A DNA stretch of 64,000 bases from Drosophila persimilis (Eukaryota > Arthropoda > Insecta > Diptera > Drosophilidae): NCBI RefSeq assembly GCF_003286085.1, contig NW_020825369.1, positions 496,001 to 560,000 of the forward strand, read 5' to 3'. A model generated the notes under the pieces. The model saw only the letters and a list, made by a program, of their open reading frames with translations. It had not been told where the DNA came from and searched no databases. Shown here piece by piece: positions 52,201 through 62,260 of the stretch. Within the stretch, counting starts at the first letter, position 1. Every line of letters begins with the position of its first letter. The translations under genes were made by a program, and so were the position numbers.

Positions 52201-55200
52201 ATGTGTATATCAAATGTGAAGATACCCTAGATAACGATAAGAAATTGATTAAGCAGAGGATTAAAATAACACAGTCTCTAAATCAAGGTAGAATTAATTT
52301 CTAGGGACACACTTTTATTGAAAACTTCGTTTTCAAAAACTTCTTAAAGCAAGATTTAAAAACTTATTTTCTCAATGCTCCTTTCAAAGTATTCGAATTA
52401 ATTATCATATCATTATCATATTATCAACCTTAAATATGTACAATTGTGCCAGTATCTGTACTTATTTTGTATACATAATATACATATGTATGTACATATA
52501 TTGATGTTTAAATATAAATATTATTATGAACATGATTGTGAAACAGCAACAAAAAAAAAAACATTAAAAATAATCAACAAGAAAATGCATCTGAAAATTT
52601 TCCACCCTAACCTTATTATAATCGACTCGTATTTGCAAACAAATAAGCATGCCTGTAAAGAACAGATCAAAGATCGTATCTCTGGGATTTATGGGTCAAT
52701 GGGTTTATCTCCCGACATTTTACAAATTGTTACATGCTAGGTGAAATTCTGTAGTTCTCATCGGACTCTTGACGTCAATAAAAATGGGTTTTGATATCAG
52801 AAGCAATCGTATAATATATATTATATAATATATTAGTATCTAATAGAAAATGTAACATAATAAAAGTATATAAAAATGTACAGATGCATGAATTTTCACA
52901 GCTATTTATGGGAGGGATATAAATTCCTCAGTATAGATAGATTTACGTACATCTGTACATACGATTTGATTAATAAAGGCTCGTCTGGGAAGTTATTGCG
53001 GTATTGGCAAAATAAAAATAAAATTTGTCTTTGCAATAATGATTGCAAAGCCCTATCTGACCCGTACCGCCTCGTAATCAATTGTCCGTTGTAAATTAAT
53101 CAAAAAACAAATAAAGTACAACTTTCCATTAAGTTGATTATTCCTTCCTTTATTTCCAGATATTTTGAACACCATTCGCAACGCCACCTGTCGGTTGGGG
53201 CGTGTGGGTGTGGGCGTTACTTAATTTAACGGTTTAGCGGTAAATGTTTTCCTCTCTCGTTCGCCATTCTCCATCCATTCGCCGCCCCTTTGGTACACTT
53301 TCTTAGCGGGTCTAGTGGCGCACGAAGAAGAACAAATTTGTTTTCTGGCGCTTATGGGGAGCAGTGCGGAGCGATTGGGAGATTGATTAGGAGCGGAGGA
53401 GATTGTGGGCTGGATCCATTGTTGTTGCCGGCCAGTCGCGCGACCAACTAGCATATCAGTTGCCATTCCGTTTCTGCTCCCCCTCTTTCTTCTACTCCCC
53501 TATACGTGTATTCCTCCTCCTCTTCACCAATGTTAAGTTCAATGACAGAATTTGAAACCCCCCGTGCCTTCTCTCCTGATTTTGCTCATGAATCTTTGGA
53601 CAGGGCTTAATCAGCCAGCCTTTGTTATCAGTAGTAGTATACATAGTATGTATGATGGCCTAGTTTCTTCGTCTTTTATTTTTACTTTATTTTTTTGGCA
53701 GATGGGGAAACTGGAATATGACCTGAGGAAAGGTTAATTAATTAGCAATTTCGTTGAAAATAAAGCTCGGATCAAGGGGGGGCCTTGGAATACCACTTCA
53801 CTTCAATATACATAGTTCCATAAGATGAGATATTTTTCTGTAGATTTGAATCGATTCTTTGGGCGCAATTAATATTTAAATAAATACTTTAATATTCAAT
53901 TAATTTGTTTTCAATATGTTTGCTCTAGTCAAGTTACATACATATGTACATTTATTGTCCTAATGATCTTGGATTGAGTGACAGACTGGACATGAGCAGA
54001 GGTAGGAGTGCCGGAGCACCTGCTCTGTGGATGCAAACAGTCTGATTGAACGGCTAATTGGCTGCAGTTCCGCTTTGGGTTAAAAGATCGCTCTGGGATG
54101 GCTTTAAATAGATTACAAAGGGCTTACCAGATCCGTGTTATTTTTAGAGGGAAGTTTTTGCGGTGCTTAGGTAACAGTTTTTTCCGATTTGTTATTGAGT
54201 GGAACCCGCCCACCTAATCAGGGCGATAATCGATTCAAACGGGGCTTGAAAGTCCCAGGAATTGCATATTTTTCCACGTTTCCAAGCTCTAATCTGGAAT
54301 CTTGGCTGAGGCATGGGCAGGGGGCAGGGGCTGGACATCTCTAGGCGTTGGCGCCGCTGTCAGCGTTGCCGTCTAAACAAATGTCGTTCACGTTGTAGTA
54401 CATATTGTACATAATACTATGTATAAGTAGTATTTGGATTATCAGTTAATTTAACGATTTCGAATTTAGATTTGTGGGCAGGCGATTAATTAACATTTGT
54501 TTTCAGCGTGTCCAGCAAAGGCCCAAAGGCAGAGACAGATGAGATAATTAATAGCACATGCAGTCCTCTATCCCCCTCTCTACCACACTGACGCTGCTCC
54601 GGCTAGTTTTTATTTATAGACAAGGTTTATGGGTTTGTTGTGCCCACCTCCTCCGATCTGGGGATCCGTTTCGCGGTGCACTCTACTCGTATCTGTTTGA
54701 AGGCTGAATGTTATTCCAAAAACTGACGATCTCGGCAAATTGGTTTTGATAAAGAAGCTTGATTGGGGGTGTCAAAGGGTAAAGAGAGGTGTGCTATGAT
54801 GTGGGCGTTGTATTCCCTATTGGCTGATAAGAATTTTACATTTAGCCCTTTGTTGATAATATACAATTGTATTCTTCAGACTAAAAACTCTACTACAAGT
54901 AAAAACACTACACAAAGAACAAGTATAGCTTTCATGCTTTAATTACCAGAAGTTTGTTTAAAGTTATCAAATAAAGAGATTTTATAATCGGTTTTATTTC
55001 AAATTAAGATTTCAAACTTAATCGCTTTGGCGCCCATTACCGTTTGCTTTTAGCATTGAAGTCAACCCTGTCATTGTAGTTATTATGGCATGCACCAGAT
55101 GTCGCTTTGAGAAAACAGTGACTTTTCCATATCTCTGAATGAATATGTATTTTTTTAAATGAATAAAATAAATTAATGTATGCAAACATCATTATTTTCG

Positions 55201-55566
55201 ATTTTCCAAGAAGTTGGTGCCTGGCATATTTCTCAAATTATATAATCTTCAGTATTTTTACGAAATAGAAGCATGTACCGTAAAATGAACGACATTCTGC
55301 ATACCCTGAGGAAATGAATATTATAAAATTGCGAAGATGTTTGTCTCTAACGCATGCGGAAATAGTCAGTTTTTTACAATGAGAGAGACCAAGATATACG
55401 GAAAATAATCAAAATAATATGTCTAAAACATATCAATTTGACAAAATTTCTTTATTTACTACGTTTCTTAATATTAAATTAACGAAATAGGGTATTCAAA
55501 TGCCCATACTCCGGTTGAAAAGCAACAAGTCTTCAAATACCAGCAACATTGACGTAACATAGCGAC
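46286..55566. other. About 9.3 kb upstream of Gbs-70E without a supported gene
   Basis: AT-rich and rich in ACATATGTA-like dinucleotide tracts. The segment 47500-47800, with GAGAGAGA and (CT)n stretches and higher GC, looks most like a promoter and could start Gbs-70E transcripts. Other moderately GC-rich islands lie near 50.35-50.55 kb and 53.2-53.5 kb. ORFs are short and lack motifs. A GATCGGCGATCGGCGAT-like run lies at 50215-50250. Confidence 0.45.
47742..47767. repeat. (CT)n tract, possible GAGA-factor site
   Basis: About eleven CT units, with a GAGAGAGAGAG block 200 bases to the left. Paired tracts like these mark many Drosophila promoters. Confidence 0.6.
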
Positions 55567-56200
55567 TGTTTTTTGTTGAACTTTTTTGCTTAAACCTTGT
55601 TTTAGTCAAAATACAGTAAATGGGAATACTTAAAAGTAGTTAATTTTGTAGAAAATTTATTCATCAATAGGATAAAACTATGTGGGCACGGCTAAGGGTT
55701 TTAGTTAGGCAGCATTATTCAACGGAATATCTAAATTGAGCAATTGGTACGATTACTCTTACTTCTTTTTGTTTGATCTTTTTCGCTAAACCATTTTTTT
55801 AGGCGAAATCCAATAGAAGCAAGTATTTAAAATAAGCCAGTGAAGTAGAAAATAGGTTCATTAATTGAATAAAACTATGTGGGCATGGCTAAAAGATCTA
55901 TCTAGCTAGTTATATTGCACGGAATATCAAAATTGAGGAATATGTTTTCCAATCCTCGACGGATAACGATTAACCCATTGTAAGCCAAGGGGGCTACCAC
56001 CGTACATAATACAAATTTAATGATTTTAGCGCCTTTCAGGTGTAAGATATCGTGGTTTTTTTGTAAGTTCGGAGGAAAGATGACATGGATCTACAAGAAT
56101 AATTTACAATCAGTAATATTTGCTGCCACTTACCTCAAGTCGTTGAACTGTTTAAATAGAGGGGGCTAAGTGGGCCAAGTTTTTTTTTCATCAGACCGTA
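55567..56200 (+). repeat. Unclassified repeat family, copy B, with an internal ~190-base duplication
   Basis: Blocks match 32593-33262 in the same orientation. Within this copy a unit of about 190 bases occurs twice (55571-55763 and 55764-55945). Each has a CGCTAAACC-like block, then AATAAAACTATGTGGGCA or a close variant, then GGAATATC and AAATTGAG. The last part carries CAATCAGTAATATTTGC and AAATAGAGGGGG. It ends about ten bases before the COMMD4 Motif-1 element. Confidence 0.7.
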
Positions 56201-56211
56201 TACTGTTATTG

Positions 56212-56221
56212 CGGTCACACT
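56212..56221 (+). promoter_or_regulatory. Motif 1 core-promoter element of COMMD4
   Basis: GGTCACACTT fits the Drosophila Motif 1 consensus bound by M1BP, which marks housekeeping TATA-less promoters near the start site. The COMMD4 ATG lies 75 bases downstream. Confidence 0.7.
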
Positions 56222-56295
56222 TAACAAGTAGAATAGAACTTTTTAGAAATAGAAAAATTATTTAGAATAATAATAATAATAAGCATAATACAAAA

Positions 56296-58699
56296 ATGGT
56301 GAGTGCCGGCAAAGAAAATGAGTTAGACACGTGAGTTTTTTCCATTGCACGCTTGGCAATTTTCATGTTTATTTAGACATTTAGTGATATATAGAGGTTT
56401 TGAATTGGCATTTCATACATTTTCGGAAAGACTCGGGGACAATCTCACTCCAGCGGCGCTTAATAGTAGCTGCGATCTACTCCGGTTCCGGGTCCGGCAC
56501 CGACTGCCGGGTCGGGGACTGCGAACAGCGGCTCTGGAGACCTCTTGCCACCCCATGAGTGGAATCGCTGCTTCTTTCCCAGGACCACGGAGTTGCGCTT
56601 TTCGTCGCGCTGCAACTGGGACTTGATGCGACAGCGCTCAATGACAGCGTCCCGGATGATGGAAGCGAACTCCACGTCGTTAAACTGAGCCATCAGCAGC
56701 TTGAAGAATGCCCAAATCTCGCCTCTCTGCGAGGTGGGTGGTGGGGCATAGTGGTGGAAGAGCCAGCCCCCCTCGGACGGGGATCTGTCCTCGGCGCTGA
56801 CCGACTGGGCGTTGTAGGCGTCGCACACATCTTCGAAGCTGAGAATGGCCTGGAGGATGAATCTACGGTACTTGGACAGCTGAAGCTCGCAGGTATTCAG
56901 CTCCACGTCGGCGGAGGCAGGGTGCCCGGGCAAGGCGTACAGCTGCCTGGAGAGGGCCAGCAGTAGGAAGAGGAGTCGCCAGGTCTGCATCATTCAAAGA
57001 GCTGCGTGCGTGTGGATGTGGGTGCTCGTAATCCTCTTGGCCAACTGCGCTGGGAAATGGCTCGACGTCTTGCTTATATAGCTGCGGGTTTAAGTCCAAC
57101 TGTTGGTCCGCCCACTGGATGAAGAATAAGTCGCGCCCGTTGACAACTTTGAAGTCCATAAAATAATTATAAAACGTTTGTCGTTCGCATTTTCTAAGCC
57201 GTTACACACGTCGCTAAATAAATAAGAGTGCGTATTAATAAGCGTGGCATGCCCCGTCCTGTCCTCGTCCTGGCTGTGGGCAGACGGTTGCAACAAGTGT
57301 CATAAATTTTCACGCTTCTAACTGGCGCTCGTTTGTTTCTTTCCGCTATGCCGGAGAATTTATTAATCCTGCCAAAAGATAAACGTGACGTGCACTTGAA
57401 ACTGAGAACGGCTCCCTGGGCGACTTGCCTTATATGTAGGTCGTGTCGCGCCTCCCTGTGTCTCTGTGATGCCACCACCCACTTACTAACCCCTTTTTGC
57501 CTGCCTTGCCACTCACTCAGTCGTACAAATGCTCGCTGATTAGCAGGCAAGCGTATGAAATTAATCATATGCAAATATCGCCACTTTTTCCGTTGCTCAA
57601 GTTGTTGATGTCCTTGCAAGGGGTATATCGTTTGTTCGAATAACATGAGAGGGTATTCAGGGTCAGTTTTAAGCTTGCCCATTGTGTTCCCCTTATTTTG
57701 TATAATAAATATCTTAGGGTATTCCAAGATTTGATGTATTCCTTCTACTTATTTTTGCTAAGAGCGTCGTAGTCAGTCCTAGTCCTCTTGTTGGACCTCC
57801 TTCTAGTCTTTAATTTACTCAAAACGTGATGTGATAACTTGGCTGTAGGCGGTTGTTTGCAGTTAGCATGTGAGGGCTGAAGGGCGACTCGAAAAGGAGG
57901 AGGAGTTGGATAGCCTCGGATAACTAGATTTATTTCCTTATTTCCAGTGAAATGTTGCATCTAAATATGTTATTATTTATTTTCTCTTTAAAGAAATTCC
58001 GTTTCTGCGGCGAAGGGGATTGTCCCGATTGGGTATTGGCCGAAATCATATCAACACTCTCCAACTTGAGTATAGAGAATCTGGAAAAGCTAAGCGATCT
58101 AGTGGCTCAGAGAATATGTGGCGGAGCTTTTGAGGTGAGTATGTGTGATATTAAGTGGATTTGGATTTGACAGTCTCACTCTCTCTCCGAAAGGAAGCGG
58201 CCATCAAATCGTTGACATCCACACTCACTAATGAGGGGAAAACGGCCGTGGCCTGCATCAACTTTATGCTGATCAATGCATCCCGCTACAACTGCACGGA
58301 GAGCATATTTGGAGAGGAGATCCAACAGCTAGGCCTTCCCAAAGACCATGCTGCGGCCATGTGCCGTGTGCTGCAGAAACATTCCGGTTCCATACGTCAG
58401 AAACTGTTAGATAAGGCATTTAAAAGTGGGTTCCTTTACGCACATGCTATGCTATCACTATAATGAAATTTTCTCCGCCCATTTCCCCAGTTAACGAGCT
58501 GCAAAGCGTACGTAATGTAACCTCGCCTGGCGAAACGCCAGCAAATTGTGCCACCCTGGAACTGAAAATCTCGCAAGAACTGGTCGATGGCCTGCCCAAG
58601 GATACCACGCATATTGTTAACTTCGAACGCTCGCATCTGAAGGCTCTGCTGGCGGAGCTGAAAGTGGCCCGCGATATTATGGACAAATACGAAAATTAA
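56296..58699 (+). CDS. COMMD4: COMM-domain protein 4
   Basis: Four coding exons: 56296-56298 (ATG only), 57994-58134, 58194-58425 and 58491-58699. They join in frame into 194 residues; human COMMD4 has 199. The N-terminus reads MKFRFCG then DCPDWVLAEI, very close to the vertebrate start, and QQLGLPKDHAAAMCR in the middle is also diagnostic. The COMM domain covers about 125-190. COMMD proteins form hetero-oligomers that act in endosomal recycling (Commander complex) and NF-kB control. I chose the ATG at 56296 because CAAAAATG is an ideal fly start context, GTGAGT follows it directly, and splicing to 57994 reproduces the conserved N-terminus. An ATG at 57952 is in frame but would add a hydrophobic leader read from intron polypyrimidine sequence. 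Intron 1 contains the leucokinin gene. Confidence 0.88.
56368..56373 (-). terminator. Poly(A) signal of leucokinin
   Basis: AATAAA on the minus strand about 87 bases after the stop codon, within COMMD4 intron 1. Confidence 0.7.
56460..56993 (-). CDS. Lk: Leucokinin (drosokinin) neuropeptide precursor
   Basis: Single-exon ORF of 177 residues. A signal peptide covers about 1-20. The conserved propeptide region (CELQLSKYRRFILQAILSFE and APPPTSQRGEIWAF) runs to the dibasic KR at 132-133. The mature peptide, residues 134-148, is NSVVLGKKQRFHSWG, amidated using Gly149 before the KR at 150-151. FHSWG-amide is the kinin pharmacophore. The peptide acts through the Lk receptor on Malpighian tubule stellate cells to raise chloride flux and fluid secretion, and in feeding circuits. 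A single kinin copy is usual in flies. The 26-residue tail after the last KR seems longer than in D. melanogaster. The TATA box at 57080 and poly(A) signal at 56373 put the entire unit inside intron 1 of COMMD4, antisense. Confidence 0.97.
   Translation of the reverse strand: MMQTWRLLFLLLALSRQLYALPGHPASADVELNTCELQLSKYRRFILQAILSFEDVCDAYNAQSVSAEDRSPSEGGWLFHHYAPPPTSQRGEIWAFFKLLMAQFNDVEFASIIRDAVIERCRIKSQLQRDEKRNSVVLGKKQRFHSWGGKRSPEPLFAVPDPAVGAGPGTGVDRSYY
57041..57080 (-). promoter_or_regulatory. Leucokinin core promoter (TATA plus initiator)
   Basis: TATATAAG at 57080-57073 on the minus strand. A GCAGTT initiator-like motif has its A at 57046, 32-34 bases downstream. The predicted 5' UTR is about 53 bases. 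Confidence 0.6.
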
Positions 58700-58868
58700 A
58701 AAAACTAGAAAGCAAATGCGATGAAAGAAAATTGAAGAGAATATTACATCTTTAATGGAATACAACGCAGCTTTGCTTGATTAAGACTCGGTCTTTGGAA
58801 TGTATATTACTGCCAAATCAATCAGTGAGACTGTCGGTCAGTCAGGGAGAACATTTTATATAATATAA

Positions 58869-60055
58869 ATGTCGATTCAACGGGATTTTGGCACCCGATT
58901 GCAGATGATTCACGAACAGATGAATACAATGAACTCTTCCCAGTTTATGGAGAACAACAGTTTCAAAAACCCTTTTGAAGCCCCGTTTGGATCTGGCAAG
59001 GAAGACGGAGCTTTGGTATGAACACCTGGAATGCATCGCGTAACCAAATTTTGATGATGCATCCAGCAATGACGTGCTGGATAGAATATGATGCCTGTGA
59101 TTCTTATTTACCCCCGCGGCCATTATTGAAAGAAACTGCTAAGGAATTTATTGATTGCAATAACTGCACATTAAGGAAAAGGCTAAGCATAATCTCCCAC
59201 GCATCGCTGGACACCTACTTGAAGCTCTTCACTTTCTCCTTTTGAATGAAGGTGGCTGCAACGGCTAGAGGTAGTTCGAGCGGACCCGGCCCTTTGTCCA
59301 GTTAGAGAAATGGCGGGAAACCAGTCAGATTGGCACAACTTACGAGGCACTATAGAATTTTCCGCCTAGAGTACCAGCAGATGCTCATGTGCTCATCAAA
59401 AAAGATTATATGCACATGCGAAAACCTCATTAACAGCCATTTACTTTTGGATTGGCACATCCAGTCGTTGACCGATGCCAAGGAGAGCACTGGAGGCACT
59501 GGAGGTGCTGCCTGCAGAATCTGATCATCAAAATCGTCTCTCTCCTTGACCGTAAAGATATAGAAATCCCGCACTGTGTGGACCAACTGCTTGGACTGGT
59601 GTGCTGTGGCCTTTCCAGCTCCACGCGCCGAATGTGACAGATGCTAGGGAGTGGTTTGCGGAGATATTGACTGCAGATTGTTGTTGCCGGCGGCAGCCTA
59701 CTAAAGGTTAAAATGGACCGTCCAGCTCGTAGTTGAGTTGGGCACACACCTCTGGCGGGGTGATCAGATGCATTATGTCGTAGTTCCGGCCAATCTAGGA
59801 TCGCAAAGCTCTCGTACTGGAGCAGATAGAGTTGGGTGAATCTGCTGCTCCTGCCACAGAGGTGCCTGGAATATTCGCGCAGGTGCTGTGGAAGTTCAAA
59901 TTCGGCCTCCAATTTGCTTGGCTTGGCTATTGCAAGATCTTTGGGGCATTCAAGGCACTACATACAAGATACATGCCAAAGCAAATGCCAACAACTGGTA
60001 ATGACGCAACTTTTTTGATAATGAAAAGTAGAAAGATCTATTCATCGTCCTGAAG
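58869..60055. pseudogene. Coding-like but frame-broken segment, unidentified
   Basis: On the plus strand, 58869-59021 encodes 50 residues starting MSIQRDFGTRLQMIHEQMN and ending at a TGA that overlaps a GTATGA donor-like site. Further coding-like pieces follow in shifted frames (59018-59245, 59330-59524), and AATAAA occurs at 60071. On the minus strand, about 59965-59760 reads PSKLEAEFELPQHLREYSRH, continuing as HLITPPEVCAQLNYELDGPF only after a frame change. 59640-59350 then gives SKQLVHTVRDFYIFTVKERD. Neither strand gives an intact protein or a consistent intron set. It may be one decayed gene, a multi-exon gene I failed to splice, or assembly error. I do not recognise the family. Confidence 0.35.
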
Positions 60056-60119
60056 AATATGTTTGAAAACAATAAAACTATATTTTTAAAGTTGTAAATA
60101 TAACGTTGCGACTTGAATG

Positions 60120-60125
60120 TTTATT
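60120..60125 (-). terminator. Poly(A) signal of the Tctex-1 gene
   Basis: Minus-strand AATAAA only 16 bases after the stop codon, implying a very short 3' UTR. Confidence 0.5.
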
Positions 60126-60140
60126 TCCTCTGTGCCAAAA

Positions 60141-60686
60141 TTAATACGTATAACAACCAAAGACACAGGCAATGCAAACAAAACTACCACCGTCGAAGAC
60201 ATAGGAAACATAATCATCTGAGAGTTGATCCCATATAGCCCGAGCCCCATAGAAACAGCCGGCGCCATTCTGTTGATAGAGCATTACGTTGACCACGTGC
60301 TTGTAACGCGGGTACTGGCCCTGTCCCTTCATCTTCAGATTGATTTCGTCGGCTATTTCGCGTGTCCACTTCACAGCATCCGCAGCAGTGTAAGTCTTGC
60401 TAGTCAGTCTCTCCGTAAGCACTCGTTGCAGTATATAGCGAATGTACGGACAGGGGAACTTGTTGCCAAAAGCTGGTCCCATGTTGTATGCATTGTAGAT
60501 AGTAACATCCTTTGCTGGTCCTGCCTCAGCGTGTAGTTCACCTCCTCCAGCAGCTAAAACTGACGCTTTGGGGGTCGCATCGGATTTCACCTCGGGCAGA
60601 GCATTCCCACTTTCCACAGACTCCTGTGGCTGTATCTGCCGCTTGTTTTCCAGAATACTGTCGGTTTTGGGCTTACTCTGCGACAT
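60141..60686 (-). CDS. Tctex-1-family dynein light chain (DYNLT2-like)
   Basis: Single-exon ORF of 181 residues. The first 60 residues are polar and disordered. The Tctex-1 domain follows at about 73-181: a helical N-half (YIRYILQRVLTERL), then the strand YPRYKHVVNVMLYQQNGAG, and the family-typical C-terminus with a W-D block (AIWDQLSDDYVSYVF) and a final CVFGCYTY. These chains bind dynein intermediate chain in dynein-1, dynein-2 or axonemal dynein. The extended N-terminus and the final Tyr resemble the TCTEX1D/DYNLT2 branch, which in flies is often testis-expressed; that expression is inference. The gene is compact, with its ATG only 87 bases from the start of a small divergent ORF. Confidence 0.88.
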   Translation of the reverse strand: MSQSKPKTDSILENKRQIQPQESVESGNALPEVKSDATPKASVLAAGGGELHAEAGPAKDVTIYNAYNMGPAFGNKFPCPYIRYILQRVLTERLTSKTYTAADAVKWTREIADEINLKMKGQGQYPRYKHVVNVMLYQQNGAGCFYGARAIWDQLSDDYVSYVFDGGSFVCIACVFGCYTY

Positions 60687-60773
60687 TTTTTTTTATTATT
60701 GTAAAATTTTCTTTTTGATGATTTCGCTTTGAATCACATCTGTGTTGTAAAACTTCGATCAAAAACTTTCTGT

Positions 60774-61016
60774 ATGACGATAGTCGATTGTCAGCGATTG
60801 ACAGGTGCTTCCAGGCTTTTATGTTTTAAAGGTTATACAAAAATCTTTGAAAATGGAGAAAATTATTTAGTAAGGAAGTTCTGTCGAGTGCGGTGTGCAA
60901 ATTCTCAGGTTCGCCAGGGTCCGATCCAACTACAGGGAATTTGTAATGTCATGTTATGGGAACGGGAGGATGTGGAGGAGCAATTACTGGACGAGAAGTG
61001 GCCATCTGCTAGCTGA
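60774..61016 (+). CDS. Small predicted protein of 80 residues, function unknown
   Basis: ATG-start ORF reading MTIVDCQRLTGASRL then KGYTKIFENGENYLVRKF and ending LLDEKWPSAS. Its composition is not low-complexity and it lies divergently beside the Tctex-1 gene, as small fly genes often do. Alternating hydrophobic stretches hint at a beta-rich fold, but no motif is recognised. It could equally be one exon of a longer gene or chance. Confidence 0.35.
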   Translation: MTIVDCQRLTGASRLLCFKGYTKIFENGENYLVRKFCRVRCANSQVRQGPIQLQGICNVMLWEREDVEEQLLDEKWPSAS

Positions 61017-61504
61017 CTTTCGAGTGTTGGGTGGAAGGAAAAACGGGTAGGGGTTGGTATGCCGATTATACGACTTACAGTGCCCGCTCAAAAAGCACAT
61101 ATCGGTAATTGAGGTAATTTACAAAAATTGTATTAAAGCTATTTCCCCATGGCCCTGACACGACGTGAGGCCATATTTCCCTCTATTCCGGCTTGTATTT
61201 TGAAGGTCCTGTCTTGAAGGGGGGTAATCTGCACCTTTACCGCGTATCTGGAGGGGTGGGCTGGTCCTCACTTCTACGTCGGCGACACTCTGTACTTAGC
61301 CGCACTTCTCAATATCGCTCTCTCGCTCTTTTTTATGTGCGGGTCTGCGCTCTCACTTTGACGCTACTGCTGGCCTTTCTCTCGGTGCTCCCTTACATAC
61401 GTTACCCCAGAGACAAAAATTAGTTTGTAGAACTGATTAAGTGGATCTTACCCCAACAATTTGTATACGCGATGCTCGAAACGTTTAGTGTGTGTTTAGT
61501 GTTT

Positions 61505-61625
61505 GCGACCCCATAGAGTATACATATATATTCTTGATCAGCATCAATAGCCGAGTCGATACAGTCATGGCTGTCTCTCCGTCTTATCTGACGCCTAGTT
61601 CTTAGAGACTATTAGAGCTATTAGA
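61505..61625 (+). mobile_element. INE-1/DINE-1-type fragment
   Basis: GACCCCATAGAGTATACATA, then TTCTTGATCAGCATCAATAG, then CCGAGTCGAT and AGAGACTATTAGAGCTATTA follow the family consensus order. Both ends are missing. Confidence 0.8.
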
Positions 61626-61919
61626 CCGCGCGGAAATTCAAATTCGGTCCCCAACGGGCGGTTCAGTAAGTCCCAAGCAGTAGTTAAAAATAACAAAAAT
61701 AGATGGCGCTGTGGCCTTCAATAGCGCCACTGTGAACATGAATTTTCCATGTAGGAAAAATAACAAAAAATACATTTACATGTCAAATTAAATTGTTCTA
61801 CATGACATTTAACGGCTAACACAGTTTCAAAACAATATTAACAATGCGTTATCCTTATGTGGTGAATCTTGCCGAGGAAACAAGGGAGATCTCTTCAGGG
61901 CGCAGGGCAATCCCCTAAA

Positions 61920-62260
61920 ACCGCTCCCGGCATCAAGGAGACAACTAAAGACGGCGGCGGGGGAAAGAAGCCTAGCTAGATGGCAGGAATGCTGAGCCAA
62001 AACAGAGCAAGGCAGATGGGCATATAACCTTATAGGAGACATTGGTAGGTGGCTTAACCCGGCGGGTGGGACCGCGGATCACATACTCTTCACCTGCTCA
62101 AGGTTCACCAAGCAGCGGAGTCACATAAAACTAACACACTAAACGCCTTGGGCCTGATAAGCAAGATGGTATCTAGCGAACACTACTGAGGAAATCGAGA
62201 GAGTTGGAGCGGCTGCATAACGGCATGGAAGGAGGGGTCTAAGGCGATCCGCCTGAGGCA
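61920..62260 (+). mobile_element. Degenerate non-LTR retrotransposon C-terminal relic
   Basis: One frame reads RWQEC, stop, AKTEQGRWAYNLIGDIGRWL, then TADHILFTCSRF. This resembles the end of R1/LOA- or jockey-like reverse transcriptase ORFs, where a GRW-T-x-x-LI-x-x-x-x-x-W segment is followed by an ETAEH-x-x-F-x-C-x-R-F zinc-knuckle-like motif. Stops and a deletion between the two parts show it is dead. The clade is uncertain. Confidence 0.6.

Noticed and set aside
57194..57727. 177-codon minus-strand ORF in COMMD4 intron 1 upstream of Lk
   Set aside because: No domain or signal peptide, extends over presumed Lk regulatory DNA, and its residues look random.
57952..57993. Alternative COMMD4 start giving a hydrophobic 14-residue leader
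   Set aside because: The stretch is AT-rich intron end with a polypyrimidine tract; the ATG exon at 56296 gives the conserved N-terminus instead.
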